Source of the DNA: an uncultured Muribaculaceae bacterium
Lineage (GTDB): Bacteria > Bacteroidota > Bacteroidia > Bacteroidales > Muribaculaceae
Length of the DNA: 64,000 nt
Direction: 5' to 3'
NCBI GenBank assembly: GCA_947525975.1
Contig: CANNVE010000002.1
Coordinates: 62,001-126,000 of the forward strand
Shown piece by piece: positions 39,706 through 49,284 of the stretch. Positions within the stretch are counted from its first letter, which is position 1. Each line of letters begins with the position of its first letter. The notes under the pieces were generated by a model. That model saw nothing but the letters and a program-made list of their open reading frames with translations, was not told the origin of the DNA and made no database searches. The translations under genes were made by a program, and so were the position numbers.

Positions 39706-42267
39706 TCAGATCCAGCGTGTGAACGCGAAGTCCATGCGGTGGGGCAGGTTCGGGTTCTTGGGATAGAGGCGGAAGCCATAGCGGAATACGCCGGGGTCAA
39801 CGGTCTGGGCCTTGAGCTCGTAGGTGAGCACATTGCCTTCCTCCTTGACTACCTTGAATTCACGCTTCTTCCAAAGAGTCTCGCCGCCGTTCTCCTGCTT
39901 GTAGCTTATCATTTCGAGGCCGAGATCCTTGCCAATGCCATTGGTGTCGATGATGGCGGTGATGGTGTTGGTGTCTCCGGTGACGCTTGAATTCTTGTTG
40001 ACATTATCCTGGCTCTGAAGGTCAAACACCTTGATGCCGTCCCATTTGGCGGCCACGTCTTCCTTCCATGCCACAATCTCCTTTGCGAGTTTGCAGTCGT
40101 TGGCCATGAGCTTGGCGCTGCGCTTAGCCTCAGGCTCGTAGAAGCGCTCGATGTAGTCTTCGATCATGCGCTGCATGGTGAAGTGGGGAGCGATGTCGCC
40201 GATAGAGCGCTTGATGTATTGTATCCACTCGGGAGAATATCCCTTCGAGTTCTTTGCGAAATAGAGGGGGATGATCTCGTTTTCGAGCATCGAGTAGATG
40301 GTGGCTGCATCGAGGCGGTCCTGCTGGGCCTGGTCGGTGAATGTGCGCTTGTCGGTGAGAGCCCAGCCGGCCTTCTCGTTGAAGCGGTAGCCTTCATACC
40401 ACCAGCCGTCGAGCACAGAGAAGTTGAGCACGCCGTTCATTTCGGCCTTCTCGCCTGATGTGCCTGATGCCTCGAGCGGACGGGTGGGGGTGTTGAGCCA
40501 GATGTCAACGCCGGTGACAAGGCGCTTGGCCACGATCATGTTGTAGTCCTCAAGGAAGATGATCTTGCCGAGGAACTGGGGCATGCGCGAAATCTCCATG
40601 ATGCGCTTGATCAGGCCCTGGCCTGCGCCGTCGGCGGGGTGAGCCTTGCCCGAGAAGACGAACTGCACGGGGAATTGCGGGTTGTTGACGATCTTGTCGA
40701 GGCGCTCCAGGTCGGTGAAGAGAAGGTGAGCGCGCTTGTATGTGGCGAAGCGGCGGGCAAAGCCGATGATAAGAGCGTTGGGGTTGATCTTGTCGAGGAT
40801 GTTCATCACAGCCGAGGGATCGCCCTGGTTTGCGAGCCACTTGGCCTTGAAGTCGCGGCGCACGAAGTTGATGAACTTATTCTTCATCGTCACGCGCATA
40901 TTCCAGATCTGCTCGTCGGTGCATTTGAAGATGCCTTCCCATGCCTTGGTGTCGCTCTGGTGGGTGAATACCTGCTTGCCGAGGTGCTTGGTATAGAATT
41001 CTTTCCAATCCGAAGCGGCCCAGGTGGGCATGTGCACGCCGTTGGTGACATAGCCTACATGGCTTTCCTCCCATGTATAGCCCTTCCAGATGCCGGCGAA
41101 CATCTTCTTCGACACCTCGCCGTGGAGCCAGCTCACGCCGTTGGCTTCCTGGCATGTGTTGAGAGCGAAGACGCTCATCGAGAAGCGGTCGTTGGTGTTG
41201 GGGTTCTCGCGACCCATGTTCATCAGGTCGTTCCAGCTGATGCCGAGCTTTGCGGGATATTCGCCCATGTATTTGCCGAAGAGGCCTTCGTCGAAGTAGT
41301 CGTGGCCTGCGGGCACAGGGGTGTGCACGGTGTAGAGCGAAGAAGCGCGCACGAGTTCAAGAGCGACGTTGAACGACATGCCTTCCTGCACGTAGTCTAC
41401 GAGGCGCTGCAGGTTGAGCAGGGCGGCGTGGCCTTCGTTGGCGTGATAGAGTTGGGTCTTGATGCCGAGCTTCTTGAGCATGAGGATGCCGCCGATGCCG
41501 AGCAGGTATTCCTGCTTGATGCGGTTTTCCCAGTCTCCGCCGTAGAGCTGGTGGGTGATTGAGCGGTCCCACTCGCTGTTCATGTCGAAATCGGTGTCGA
41601 GCAGGTAGAGCTTCATGCGGCCCACGTTCACGCGCCAGATGTGGCTGTATACCACGCGGCCGGGGTAGGGCACTTCAAGCACCATGGGAGTGCCGTTCTT
41701 GTCGAGCACTTGCTCCAGGGGCAGCTGATTGAAGTTCTGGGGTTCGTAGTTGGCTATCTGCTGGCCGTCTACGCTGAGGCTCTGTGTGAAGTAGCCGTAG
41801 CGGTAGAGGAAGCCTACGGCAGTCATGTCGACGCGGCTGTCAGATGCCTGCTTGATATAGTCGCCGGCGAGCACGCCCAGACCGCCAGAATATATCTTCA
41901 GGCAGTTGCAGAGACCATATTCCATTGAGAAATACGATACCGAGGGGATGTCGTCGCGCATGGGCTGTGCCATGTATTCCTTGAAATCAGCGTAGACCTT
42001 CTGCATCTGTGCGTTGAGGTTCTTGTCGGCCATGATTTCCTTCAGGCGCTCAGAGGTGAGCTGCTGCAGCAGCATCACGGGGTTTTCGCCTGTCGAACGC
42101 CACAGGTCGGGGTTGAGGTCGCGGAAGAGGGCCTTTGCCTCGCTGTTCCAAACCCACCAAAGGTTGCGGGCCATTTCCTCAAGAGGCTTGAGCTCTGTGG
42201 GGAGTTCGGCCTTTACAGTAATGTCACGCCAGATGGGTGCATTAGTGTTGCTTACGGGGAGTTTCAT
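39706..42267 (-). CDS. Alpha-glucan (glycogen/maltodextrin) phosphorylase
   Basis: This 853-residue GT35 enzyme of the short bacterial alpha-glucan phosphorylase type begins [20 protein letters not shown]. The pyridoxal-phosphate region is [25 protein letters not shown], where the Lys in GEKA is the PLP lysine. It releases glucose-1-phosphate from stored glucan in the cytoplasm. The last ~100 residues are a beta-rich extra domain. It follows glycogen synthase by 71 bp on the same strand, so synthesis and breakdown enzymes are co-transcribed. Confidence 0.95.
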   Translation of the reverse strand: MKLPVSNTNAPIWRDITVKAELPTELKPLEEMARNLWWVWNSEAKALFRDLNPDLWRSTGENPVMLLQQLTSERLKEIMADKNLNAQMQKVYADFKEYMAQPMRDDIPSVSYFSMEYGLCNCLKIYSGGLGVLAGDYIKQASDSRVDMTAVGFLYRYGYFTQSLSVDGQQIANYEPQNFNQLPLEQVLDKNGTPMVLEVPYPGRVVYSHIWRVNVGRMKLYLLDTDFDMNSEWDRSITHQLYGGDWENRIKQEYLLGIGGILMLKKLGIKTQLYHANEGHAALLNLQRLVDYVQEGMSFNVALELVRASSLYTVHTPVPAGHDYFDEGLFGKYMGEYPAKLGISWNDLMNMGRENPNTNDRFSMSVFALNTCQEANGVSWLHGEVSKKMFAGIWKGYTWEESHVGYVTNGVHMPTWAASDWKEFYTKHLGKQVFTHQSDTKAWEGIFKCTDEQIWNMRVTMKNKFINFVRRDFKAKWLANQGDPSAVMNILDKINPNALIIGFARRFATYKRAHLLFTDLERLDKIVNNPQFPVQFVFSGKAHPADGAGQGLIKRIMEISRMPQFLGKIIFLEDYNMIVAKRLVTGVDIWLNTPTRPLEASGTSGEKAEMNGVLNFSVLDGWWYEGYRFNEKAGWALTDKRTFTDQAQQDRLDAATIYSMLENEIIPLYFAKNSKGYSPEWIQYIKRSIGDIAPHFTMQRMIEDYIERFYEPEAKRSAKLMANDCKLAKEIVAWKEDVAAKWDGIKVFDLQSQDNVNKNSSVTGDTNTITAIIDTNGIGKDLGLEMISYKQENGGETLWKKREFKVVKEEGNVLTYELKAQTVDPGVFRYGFRLYPKNPNLPHRMDFAFTRWI

Positions 42268-42338
42268 AATAGTTTATTAATGTTTTGTTGTTTGTTTTCT
42301 ATTGTCTTATGCCTTTGCGGCCATGCACATGCCTGCTT

Positions 42339-43997
42339 TCAGAATTGATTGCGGTGCATCTCGTTTTCGAGGGCTATGGCGTAGGCTTTGTCGTAATATT
42401 CAATGAAGTATGACCATGATGCTTTCTTCGCGGTGCGCATAGCGGCCTTGCGTATCTCTTCGATCTCTGATTCATGAGAGTCAACGAGTGTCTTAAGGTC
42501 GATTGCTATGGCCTCTTTCACTTCGTCGTAGTTGAAGTCTCCACGATGCTCTACTTTCACGCCGCAATCCTTGAACGAGTTGTCGAATGTGTCGAGCACC
42601 CACTGTCCGAATCCCGAGAGCGAGGTGGTGATTGTGGGCACGCCGAATGCCACGCTCTCGAGCGGTGTGTATCCCCAAGGTTCATAGTATGAGGGGAATA
42701 CGGTGGCGTCAAGCCCGGGCAGCAGGTCGTAGTATGTCTTGCCGAATATGCCGTCGTCGCCGTTGAGGTAGCAGGGCACGTAGACCATGGTCACGCGGCT
42801 TTCCTCACAGTTTGCGAAGCCTATCTGGCGTATGCGGCATATCACGTCGTCGCTCTGCGGGTTGTTGATCTCATGTGAGATGATGGGCTCTGGCAGGGCA
42901 TTGCGCTCGCCCGCGGCTATTGCCGCCGAGAGATCGGCGCGGGGGCCTTTGACCCATGCCGGCACCATGACGAACGCTATGATCTTGCGGTCAGGGTCGA
43001 GGTCGCCAAGGCGGGCTATGGCATCGAGGTATAGATCAATGCCCTTGTTGCGGTATTCGCATCGGCCTGAAGTGGCGATGATGAAAGTGTCCTCGGGATA
43101 TTTATTTCCGGTGAGGGCTGATACGGCTCCGATCAGCGCGCTGCGCGAGTCTTTGCGAGCCTTGGCGTATTTGGTCTTGGCAGGCACGAAGTTCTCTTCA
43201 AATCCGTTGGGAGTGACCACATCCGGCTTGCGTCCGAGCAGCTGATGGCATTCGCGGGCCGTCACCTCGCTCACGGTGGTGAAGCAGTCGGCCTGCCATG
43301 CGGCGGTCTTCTCAAGCGAGTGCTTGGCTTCCATGTTGAGCTCGGCGGCCATCTGGTCTCCGTTGTATCCGGGTAGGTAGTCGTATAGGGGCTTGCCGTT
43401 GCCGCAGATGCTCCGGCCTATGCAGGTAGCATGCGTGGTGAATACGGTTGCCACCTCGGGAATTGCGTTTTTGACGTATAGGAGCGCCATGCCGGTGGTC
43501 CACTCGTCGAAGTGAGCTATGACGCGCTTGCCCTGGCGGGCACCGTAGGCTGATGCAAGGCTCTCGATGACCACTCCGGCAGCGTGAGAGAACGCGCACG
43601 CCTCGCCATAGTCGCCGTATGCGTGGAGCGAGTCTACGCCGTAGAGCTGCCACATGCGTCCGTAGAAGTCATTGTTGGCAGCGTACATGCCCTTGAAGTC
43701 AACGAGGATGGCTATGGGCTTGCCGGGGATGTCCCAGCGGCCTACGCGCACCTTCACGTCATTGGGCAGCGAGAGGTTTTTGCGCCATTCTTTAAGGAGT
43801 GTTTTTGATTCGAGAAAGAAAGGTGAAGGAGTGGTCTCTGTCCAGACATCCGGGCCAATGAAAATGACCTTGTCCTTGAAGGATTTCTGTAGGGTTTTGG
43901 CTTTTGTAGAGAGCACAGTGTAGATTCCGCCCACTTTGTTGCAGACCTCCCAGCTGGTCTCTATCAATAAGTCAAACTCTAAAGGTGAATTATCCAT
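42339..43997 (-). CDS. Glycogen synthase, GT3 (eukaryote-like) type
   Basis: The ATG at 43995-43997 gives MDNSPLEFDLLIETSWEVCNKVGGIYTVLSTK and 552 residues. The promoter just upstream makes the longer ORF start impossible as a leader. The KVGGIYTV substrate loop, IAHFDEWTTGMALLY, TVSEVTARECHQLL and FPSYYEPWGYTPLESVAFG (nucleotide-sugar site) mark the GT3/GYS1-like group common in Bacteroidetes, which uses UDP-glucose. It is the first gene of the glycogen operon. Confidence 0.94.
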   Translation of the reverse strand: MDNSPLEFDLLIETSWEVCNKVGGIYTVLSTKAKTLQKSFKDKVIFIGPDVWTETTPSPFFLESKTLLKEWRKNLSLPNDVKVRVGRWDIPGKPIAILVDFKGMYAANNDFYGRMWQLYGVDSLHAYGDYGEACAFSHAAGVVIESLASAYGARQGKRVIAHFDEWTTGMALLYVKNAIPEVATVFTTHATCIGRSICGNGKPLYDYLPGYNGDQMAAELNMEAKHSLEKTAAWQADCFTTVSEVTARECHQLLGRKPDVVTPNGFEENFVPAKTKYAKARKDSRSALIGAVSALTGNKYPEDTFIIATSGRCEYRNKGIDLYLDAIARLGDLDPDRKIIAFVMVPAWVKGPRADLSAAIAAGERNALPEPIISHEINNPQSDDVICRIRQIGFANCEESRVTMVYVPCYLNGDDGIFGKTYYDLLPGLDATVFPSYYEPWGYTPLESVAFGVPTITTSLSGFGQWVLDTFDNSFKDCGVKVEHRGDFNYDEVKEAIAIDLKTLVDSHESEIEEIRKAAMRTAKKASWSYFIEYYDKAYAIALENEMHRNQF

Positions 43998-44026
43998 ATA
44001 TCGGTGATAGATTTCTTTTTTCAGCG

Positions 44027-44034
44027 CAAAGTTA
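44027..44034 (-). promoter_or_regulatory. -7 promoter element of the glycogen operon
   Basis: On the minus strand ATCGCTAACTTTGCGCTG contains TAACTTTG (TAnnTTTG). The predicted start near 44020 leaves a ~23-nt leader before the glycogen synthase ATG, which also fixes that start codon. Confidence 0.6.
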
Positions 44035-44114
44035 GCGATTTTTTCTGAATCTACCAAAAAGTGCGCTGTCCCAAAGCCAAAAACATAGGTTATAGGGGCG
44101 CGCTGACGGGCATT

Positions 44115-44169
44115 AAAAGCAGGGGCGCATCAGAATCCGGGGCTTTCCCGGGATGCCTGATGCGCTCCT
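44115..44169 (-). terminator. Terminator downstream of engB
   Basis: AGGGGCGCATCAG (44121-44133) and CTGATGCGCTCCT (44157-44169) form a 13-bp stem with one mismatch-type G-T. It encloses a CCGGG/CCCGG inner hairpin and on the minus strand is followed by GCTTTTAA. It ends the long minus-strand operon that finishes with engB. Confidence 0.65.
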
Positions 44170-44207
44170 GCCTATGCCGCGATCCGAGCGTTTTCTCGGG
44201 AAATGCG

Positions 44208-45017
44208 TCAGATGCCCTCGCTGTGCGGGTTGAAGTCGAGGGTTTCGGTTCGTTGCTTCACTTCGCGCTCTGTGACCTTTCCATTGTCGGCCTTGTCTTC
44301 AGCCGCGCCCGGATACTTCTTTTCAGCGATAGTCTGGCATTTTGACTTTTCTTTTGCGTTCTTTTCCATAATATCAGTGTTTGTTTTAGATATGAATTTC
44401 TGAGCCGGTTCATCCTCGAGCAGAGGCAGCGCGTTCATCTCTTCGATGTATCCGAGGAGCTCGTCGCGTCCGGTGCCGTTTTCTGACGACGTCACGAAGA
44501 TAGGCGGAAGCTCCTCCCACTGCTCGAGCAGGCGCTCGCAGTATCGGGCCACATTTCCGCTGGCTTTCTGCTTGCCCAGTTTGTCGGTCTTGGTGAAGAC
44601 TATGCTGAAAGGCACTTCGTTCTCAGCGAGAAATTCCATGAATTTCAGGTCGATCTTCTGCGGCTCCAAGCGAGAATCGATCAGGAGGAAAAGATTGGTC
44701 ATCTGTCGGCGCTGCAGTATGTAGTCGCGTATCATCGCGTCGAGCTTGGCGAGGTCTTTTTTGCTGCGGGCCGCGTATCCATAGCCCGGAAGGTCTACTA
44801 TGTACCATGAGTCATTGATCAAAAAATGATTTATGAGCATGGTTTTGCCGGGGGTGGCCGAAGTCATGGCCAATCCCTTGCGCTTGGTGAGCATATTGAT
44901 CAGCGATGATTTGCCTACGTTGCTTCGTCCGATAAATGCGTATTCATGCATGCGTGTGTCGGGGGTCTTGTCCACCCCCGGCGCGCTGCCTGCGAATTTT
45001 GCTTCTTTGATGATCAT
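44208..45017 (-). CDS. engB: Ribosome biogenesis GTPase YsxC/EngB with long C-terminal extension
   Basis: This 269-residue protein has residues 1-~200 as a complete EngB GTPase: [14 protein letters not shown] (G1), TPGKT (G2), DLPGYGYA (G3), FTKTDK (G4) and TSSENG (G5). It supports assembly of the large ribosomal subunit. Residues ~210-269 form an unusual charged tail ([23 protein letters not shown]...). It contains [20 protein letters not shown], which looks like a separate small Bacteroidales protein fused in frame. It is the last gene of the operon, before a terminator. Confidence 0.93.
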   Translation of the reverse strand: MIIKEAKFAGSAPGVDKTPDTRMHEYAFIGRSNVGKSSLINMLTKRKGLAMTSATPGKTMLINHFLINDSWYIVDLPGYGYAARSKKDLAKLDAMIRDYILQRRQMTNLFLLIDSRLEPQKIDLKFMEFLAENEVPFSIVFTKTDKLGKQKASGNVARYCERLLEQWEELPPIFVTSSENGTGRDELLGYIEEMNALPLLEDEPAQKFISKTNTDIMEKNAKEKSKCQTIAEKKYPGAAEDKADNGKVTEREVKQRTETLDFNPHSEGI

Positions 45018-45095
45018 AATCTCTTTCTCTATTATATCTTATTAACAAATCTGATATGGCCAATGTTCGTCAATGCCGGAGGCATAGGCGGGTCG

Positions 45096-45884
45096 CTACT
45101 GGTAGTGCGGATCGAAGATCTGGTTGAGCAGGTGGGCGAGGCGCAGTCCGCCGCGAAGGAATTGGGTCTCGATGACGGGCGTGAACTTGGCCACGTAGTC
45201 ATATGACATCTTCTCGCCCGAGGGCGATCCCTTGTACACGTCCCGGCTCAGCCTGTAAGTCTCCCTGCACCAGTCGCTGATGCTGCCGGCGATAATGGCT
45301 TCTTGCTCTACGGGAGTGGCGCGGTCCACTTGCTGCTGCCATTCGGTGTAGGTCCAGTCATGCGCGCTCTTCACCACTTGGTTGTCCCATACGCTGTGCA
45401 GGTTGTTGTCGCGGCCAAAATAATTGACCTTGATCTTGTTTCCGCCGAGGTCGGTCTGGCGTCCCATGTGCATTGGCTGGTGCATATCGCCCAGCAGATG
45501 TATGAGTATCTTGAGGGCCAGGGCCGACTCCTCAGGCGTTAGGTCGCCGCTTTTGAGTTTTTCGGTCTGCTCAATCGCTGCGAGCTCGATGTCGCCCTTG
45601 GGGTGGCGTGCCATGTCGTCGTATGAAACGCCGTCGTTGGTATTCTTATAATGCCATGTCGACGTGTAGCTGTATTCCGGGGTATGGCTCGCGTTGTCGA
45701 GCCAATTAGCCCAATAGACCATGGATTTGCCTTGGAGTATCGAGTCCACGGCGTGGCGCGTGGTTTCGGTCAGGTGGTTTTCGGCTATATAGGCTGTCAC
45801 GTCATGGCCTTTCTGTGACCAAGCCATGGACGAGAGGGCCATGGCTGACGCTATTGCGGCGGAAAAAAGTTTCTTAAATATCAT
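45096..45884 (-). CDS. Secreted S1/P1-type zinc nuclease
   Basis: This 262-residue protein has a signal peptide (FSAAIASAMALSSMA) that would cut before Trp22, exactly the mature N-terminal Trp needed to bind zinc in this family (WSQKGHD). Other zinc ligands are visible: NWLDNASH, HLLGDMHQPMHMGRQTDLGGN and NNLHSVWDN. It hydrolyses single-stranded DNA, RNA and 3'-nucleotides in the periplasm or outside. It lies 18 bp after ridA and 78 bp before engB on the same strand. Confidence 0.95.
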   Translation of the reverse strand: MIFKKLFSAAIASAMALSSMAWSQKGHDVTAYIAENHLTETTRHAVDSILQGKSMVYWANWLDNASHTPEYSYTSTWHYKNTNDGVSYDDMARHPKGDIELAAIEQTEKLKSGDLTPEESALALKILIHLLGDMHQPMHMGRQTDLGGNKIKVNYFGRDNNLHSVWDNQVVKSAHDWTYTEWQQQVDRATPVEQEAIIAGSISDWCRETYRLSRDVYKGSPSGEKMSYDYVAKFTPVIETQFLRGGLRLAHLLNQIFDPHYQ

Positions 45885-45902
45885 ATCGGGCTGTTTTTAG
45901 GA

Positions 45903-46277
45903 TCAGCGGGCGGCGATCACTTCGATTTCCACTTTCGCGCTTTTGGGGAGAGCCTTTACGGCCACTGCCGAGCGGGCGGGGTAGGGGCTGGAGAAGTTGG
46001 CCTCATAGACAGCGTTCATAGCTGCGAAATCGGCCATGTCGGCGAGGAAAACGGTGGTTTTGACCACGTTGTCGAGCGAAAGGCCTGCTGCGGCCAGCAC
46101 TGCCTTTACGTTGGCGAGCGATTGAGCCGATTGGGCGGTGACGTCATCGGGCATATCGCCTGTGGCGGGGTCGATGGGGAGTTGGCCTGATACGAATACG
46201 AATGCGCCGGCGTCGATGGCCTGGCTGTAGGGGCCGATTGCTGCCGGCGCCTGGGTCGATGTGACTGACTGTTTCAT
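45903..46277 (-). CDS. ridA: RidA family reactive intermediate deaminase
   Basis: The ATG at 46275-46277 gives MKQSVTSTQAPAAIGPYSQAI and 124 residues, the exact family size; the longer ORF overlaps the upstream gene. GPYSQA, FVSGQLPIDPATG, the catalytic Arg in PARSAVAV, and LPKSAKVEIEVIA are all present. It hydrolyses reactive enamine/imine products of PLP enzymes. It sits 44 bp after the COG2509 gene in the long operon. Confidence 0.95.
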   Translation of the reverse strand: MKQSVTSTQAPAAIGPYSQAIDAGAFVFVSGQLPIDPATGDMPDDVTAQSAQSLANVKAVLAAAGLSLDNVVKTTVFLADMADFAAMNAVYEANFSSPYPARSAVAVKALPKSAKVEIEVIAAR

Positions 46278-46321
46278 TGTGTTGATTTTTAAGTTTGTGT
46301 ATGCGAGATTGGTAAATTGTG

Positions 46322-47896
46322 TCATTTGATGCCGATAGCCTCGGCAAGGGCCGTGGCGCAGCGGTCGCCGTCGATTGCGGCGCTGGCTATGCCGCCGGCG
46401 TATCCGGCTCCTTCGCCGCATGGGTAGAGGCCGGGGACGCTGATGTGCTGCATCGAGGCGCTGTCCCTGACTATGCGCACGGGCGATGACGTGCGCGTCT
46501 CATTGCCAATGACAATGGCCTCCGGGCTGACGTATCCCTTGTATTTCTTGCCGAAATCGGCGAAAGCGCCCTGCAGGCGCTTGGCCACCATCACGGGCAG
46601 AATCCTTTCGAGCCGCCCCGGATGCACGCCGGCGGTGTAGGATGAGCGTGGCAGTGACTCCGACTCCTTTCCGGCTATGAAGTCGGTCAGGCGCTGTGCC
46701 GGGGCATTCTGGGTGTCGGTGCCGGAGTGGTTGTAGAAGCTTTTTTCTATTCCTTGCTGGAATTTCATCATCTTCAGAGGGTCGTCGCCGGGAATGTCCT
46801 CGGGAAGCACCTCTACGACGATGCCGGAATTGGCCCACTGCGTGCCACGGTTGCTGGGCGACATGCCGTTGACCACCATCAGCCCCGGCTCGTTGGTGGC
46901 GGGGATGATGTATCCGCCCGGGCACATGCAGAATGAATACACAGCCCTGTCATCGACTCTTGTGAGCAGGCTGTATTCGGCCGGCGGGAGATATTTGCCC
47001 CGGCCCTTGGGAGAGTGGTAGAATATGCTGTCGATCAGTGCCTGCGGGTGCTCCACGCGCACGCCCACTGCTATTCCCTTTGGCTCAAGCCCCACGCCTT
47101 TGGCCTGAAGCATGCGGTAGACGTCGCGGGCCGAATGTCCCGTGGCCAGGATCACCGGTCCGGAATACTCGATGGCCTTTCCGTCAGAATCAGTGGCCAT
47201 CACGCCTGCGCACCGGCCATCGGCCATGATTAGGGAATCCACGTGCTCGCCGAAATGCACCTCTCCGCCGCATTCGATGATGGTGTGGCGCATTGCCTTG
47301 ATCACCGCCGGCAATTTGTCGCTGCCTATGTGGGGATGCGCGTCGACCAGAATGTCGGGGTCGGCCCCGTGCTGCACGAATATGTTGAGCACTTTCTCTA
47401 CTGATCCGCGCTTCTTGCTGCGGGTGTACAGCTTGCCGTCAGAATAGGCTCCCGCGCCGCCCTCGCCAAAGCAATAGTTGCTGTCGGGGTCCACCTTCCC
47501 TTCGCGGCTTATCGCGGCCAGGTCGGTGCGGCGGCTGTCGACGTCTTTGCCGCGCTCGAGCACCACGGGCTTCACCCCGAGCTCGATGAGCCTCAATGCG
47601 GCGAATAGGCCTGCCGGGCCAGCGCCTACCACGATCGCGAGGGGAGCGTCGGCGGCAAGATGCTTGTACTCCACAGGGGCGGCCATCGAAGCGGCGTCGT
47701 CAATCCCGTCGATGTGGGCTGTGACGCTGAGGTTGACCATCACTTGTCGCTGACGGGCGTCGATCGACCGGCGGTTGATGTCTACTTTCTTGATGCGGTT
47801 GACGTCGACGTCGAGCGCTGTCGATATTTCTATCTTAAGTCTGAGCTCGTCGTAGGCCTGTTCAGGCTTCAGACGGAGCTGTAAGGGTTTTGTCAT
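46322..47896 (-). CDS. FAD-dependent dehydrogenase, COG2509 family
   Basis: This 524-residue protein has an N-terminal ferredoxin-like small domain (residues ~1-70, SIDARQRQVMVNLSVTAHI). Next comes the dinucleotide-binding motif VVGAGPAGLFAALRLIELG and the downstream ATGHSARDVYRMLQAKG. The C-terminal flavin motif is VPGLYPCGEGAGYAGGIASAAIDG. These identify the uncharacterised COG2509 flavoproteins, related to electron-transfer and BFIT-type enzymes. Substrate is unknown. It overlaps the MATE gene by 35 bp. Confidence 0.9.
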   Translation of the reverse strand: MTKPLQLRLKPEQAYDELRLKIEISTALDVDVNRIKKVDINRRSIDARQRQVMVNLSVTAHIDGIDDAASMAAPVEYKHLAADAPLAIVVGAGPAGLFAALRLIELGVKPVVLERGKDVDSRRTDLAAISREGKVDPDSNYCFGEGGAGAYSDGKLYTRSKKRGSVEKVLNIFVQHGADPDILVDAHPHIGSDKLPAVIKAMRHTIIECGGEVHFGEHVDSLIMADGRCAGVMATDSDGKAIEYSGPVILATGHSARDVYRMLQAKGVGLEPKGIAVGVRVEHPQALIDSIFYHSPKGRGKYLPPAEYSLLTRVDDRAVYSFCMCPGGYIIPATNEPGLMVVNGMSPSNRGTQWANSGIVVEVLPEDIPGDDPLKMMKFQQGIEKSFYNHSGTDTQNAPAQRLTDFIAGKESESLPRSSYTAGVHPGRLERILPVMVAKRLQGAFADFGKKYKGYVSPEAIVIGNETRTSSPVRIVRDSASMQHISVPGLYPCGEGAGYAGGIASAAIDGDRCATALAEAIGIK

Positions 47897-49256
47897 ATTT
47901 CTTGATGAATTTCTTGTTGTAAATGATAAGGACGGTTACGGCAAGCAGGAAAGCGAGTCCGTCGCTTCCCACCATGCCTGCCCACACGCCGTCGACTCCC
48001 CAATAGCGGGGCAGCAGCCATAGCAGCGGAAGCAGGAATATGAGCTGGCGGGTGAGCGACAGGGCTATCGACAGCTTGGGCTTGCCTATGCTCTGGAAGT
48101 AGTTTTGAATCACCACCTGTATCCCGACCACCGGGTAGATTATGAAATAGATGCGGTAGGCCCGGCGAGCCATATCGATCATGGTGGCGTCGGTGGTGAA
48201 CATGCGCGAGAGAACATCCGGCATCGTCTCGGTGAGCAGGCATCCCACCGCAGTGATGGCGAATCCGCACCAAAGGCCTTTGCCGAGGGTGTCTTTCACG
48301 CGCTGTATCTTGCCTGCGCCCATGTTGTATCCGAGTATCGGCTGCATGCCCTGGGTCACGCCGAAGACTATCATCACGAAAAACATAGACGTGCGGTTGA
48401 GTATGCCGAATGCTCCCACGGCTATGTTGCCGTCGGCGCCGGCTGTGGCCAGCAGTGATTTGTTGATGAATATCACCACAAGGCAGGCGCAGCAGTTCAT
48501 CAGGAACGGAGACAGGCCTATGGCGTATATGCGCTTGATGACGAGCGTATTGAAGAATCCGCACCTGAAATTGAAATGCACGAAGCTCTTTTTCGAGATA
48601 AAGTGGTGGAGCACCCACACCAGAGCCACGCTTTGCGCCCCGATGGTGGCCCAGGCGGCTCCGGAGATGCCCCATCCGAGCTTGAATATGAATATGGGGG
48701 CGAGCACTATGTTGACAGCCACAGATATCAGCGCCGAATACATGGCCTTGCGCGGATAGCCGGTGGCGCGCATCACATTGTTGAGGCCTATGAAGATGTA
48801 TGATATGGGAGTGCCGATGAGGATAACCTTTATGAATTCGCGCGCGAAAGGCAGAGTCTCGTCTGTGGCGCCGAAAAGCCGCAATATCGGGTCCATGAAT
48901 ATGTATGACAGGCCTCCGAACACCACCGAGTGTATCACGCACAGCATGAGCACCGTGTTGACGGTCTCCATGGCGCGGTTGAGATTTTTCTGCCCGAGGA
49001 AGATCGAGCTGATTGTGGCGCCGCCCACGGCCACCAGAGTGCAGAATCCGATCACGAGATTCATCAGAGGGAAGGTGATGGCCAGGCCCGAGATGGCCAT
49101 CGGGCCTACGCCCTGGCCTATGAAGATGCTGTCGACGATGTTGTAAACAGACGTGGCCACGCTGGCTATTATGGCGGGCACGGAATATTGCACAAGCAGC
49201 TTGCCTATGCTTTCGGTGCCGAGGGTCTGGGCTGATGCAGGTTTTTGGTTTGACAT
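47862..49256 (-). CDS. MATE family efflux transporter
   Basis: This 464-residue, twelve-helix protein starts ESIGKLLVQYSVPAIIASVATSVYNIVDSIFIGQGVG, the MATE family N-terminal pattern. The second half repeats similar elements (GFGVTQGMQPILGYNMGAG-type loop). It exports cationic compounds with Na+ or H+. The 3' end overlaps the COG2509 gene by 35 bp, and its start is 28 bp after brkB. The substrate cannot be told from sequence. Confidence 0.93.
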   Translation of the reverse strand: MSNQKPASAQTLGTESIGKLLVQYSVPAIIASVATSVYNIVDSIFIGQGVGPMAISGLAITFPLMNLVIGFCTLVAVGGATISSIFLGQKNLNRAMETVNTVLMLCVIHSVVFGGLSYIFMDPILRLFGATDETLPFAREFIKVILIGTPISYIFIGLNNVMRATGYPRKAMYSALISVAVNIVLAPIFIFKLGWGISGAAWATIGAQSVALVWVLHHFISKKSFVHFNFRCGFFNTLVIKRIYAIGLSPFLMNCCACLVVIFINKSLLATAGADGNIAVGAFGILNRTSMFFVMIVFGVTQGMQPILGYNMGAGKIQRVKDTLGKGLWCGFAITAVGCLLTETMPDVLSRMFTTDATMIDMARRAYRIYFIIYPVVGIQVVIQNYFQSIGKPKLSIALSLTRQLIFLLPLLWLLPRYWGVDGVWAGMVGSDGLAFLLAVTVLIIYNKKFIKKYDKTLTAPSEA

Positions 49257-49284
49257 TGTATGCTGTTGGAAACGTGAAATAATT

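Noticed and set aside
47893-48942. 349-aa minus-strand ORF
   Set aside because: Same strand but different frame inside the MATE transporter gene; translation is Arg/His-rich shadow sequence.
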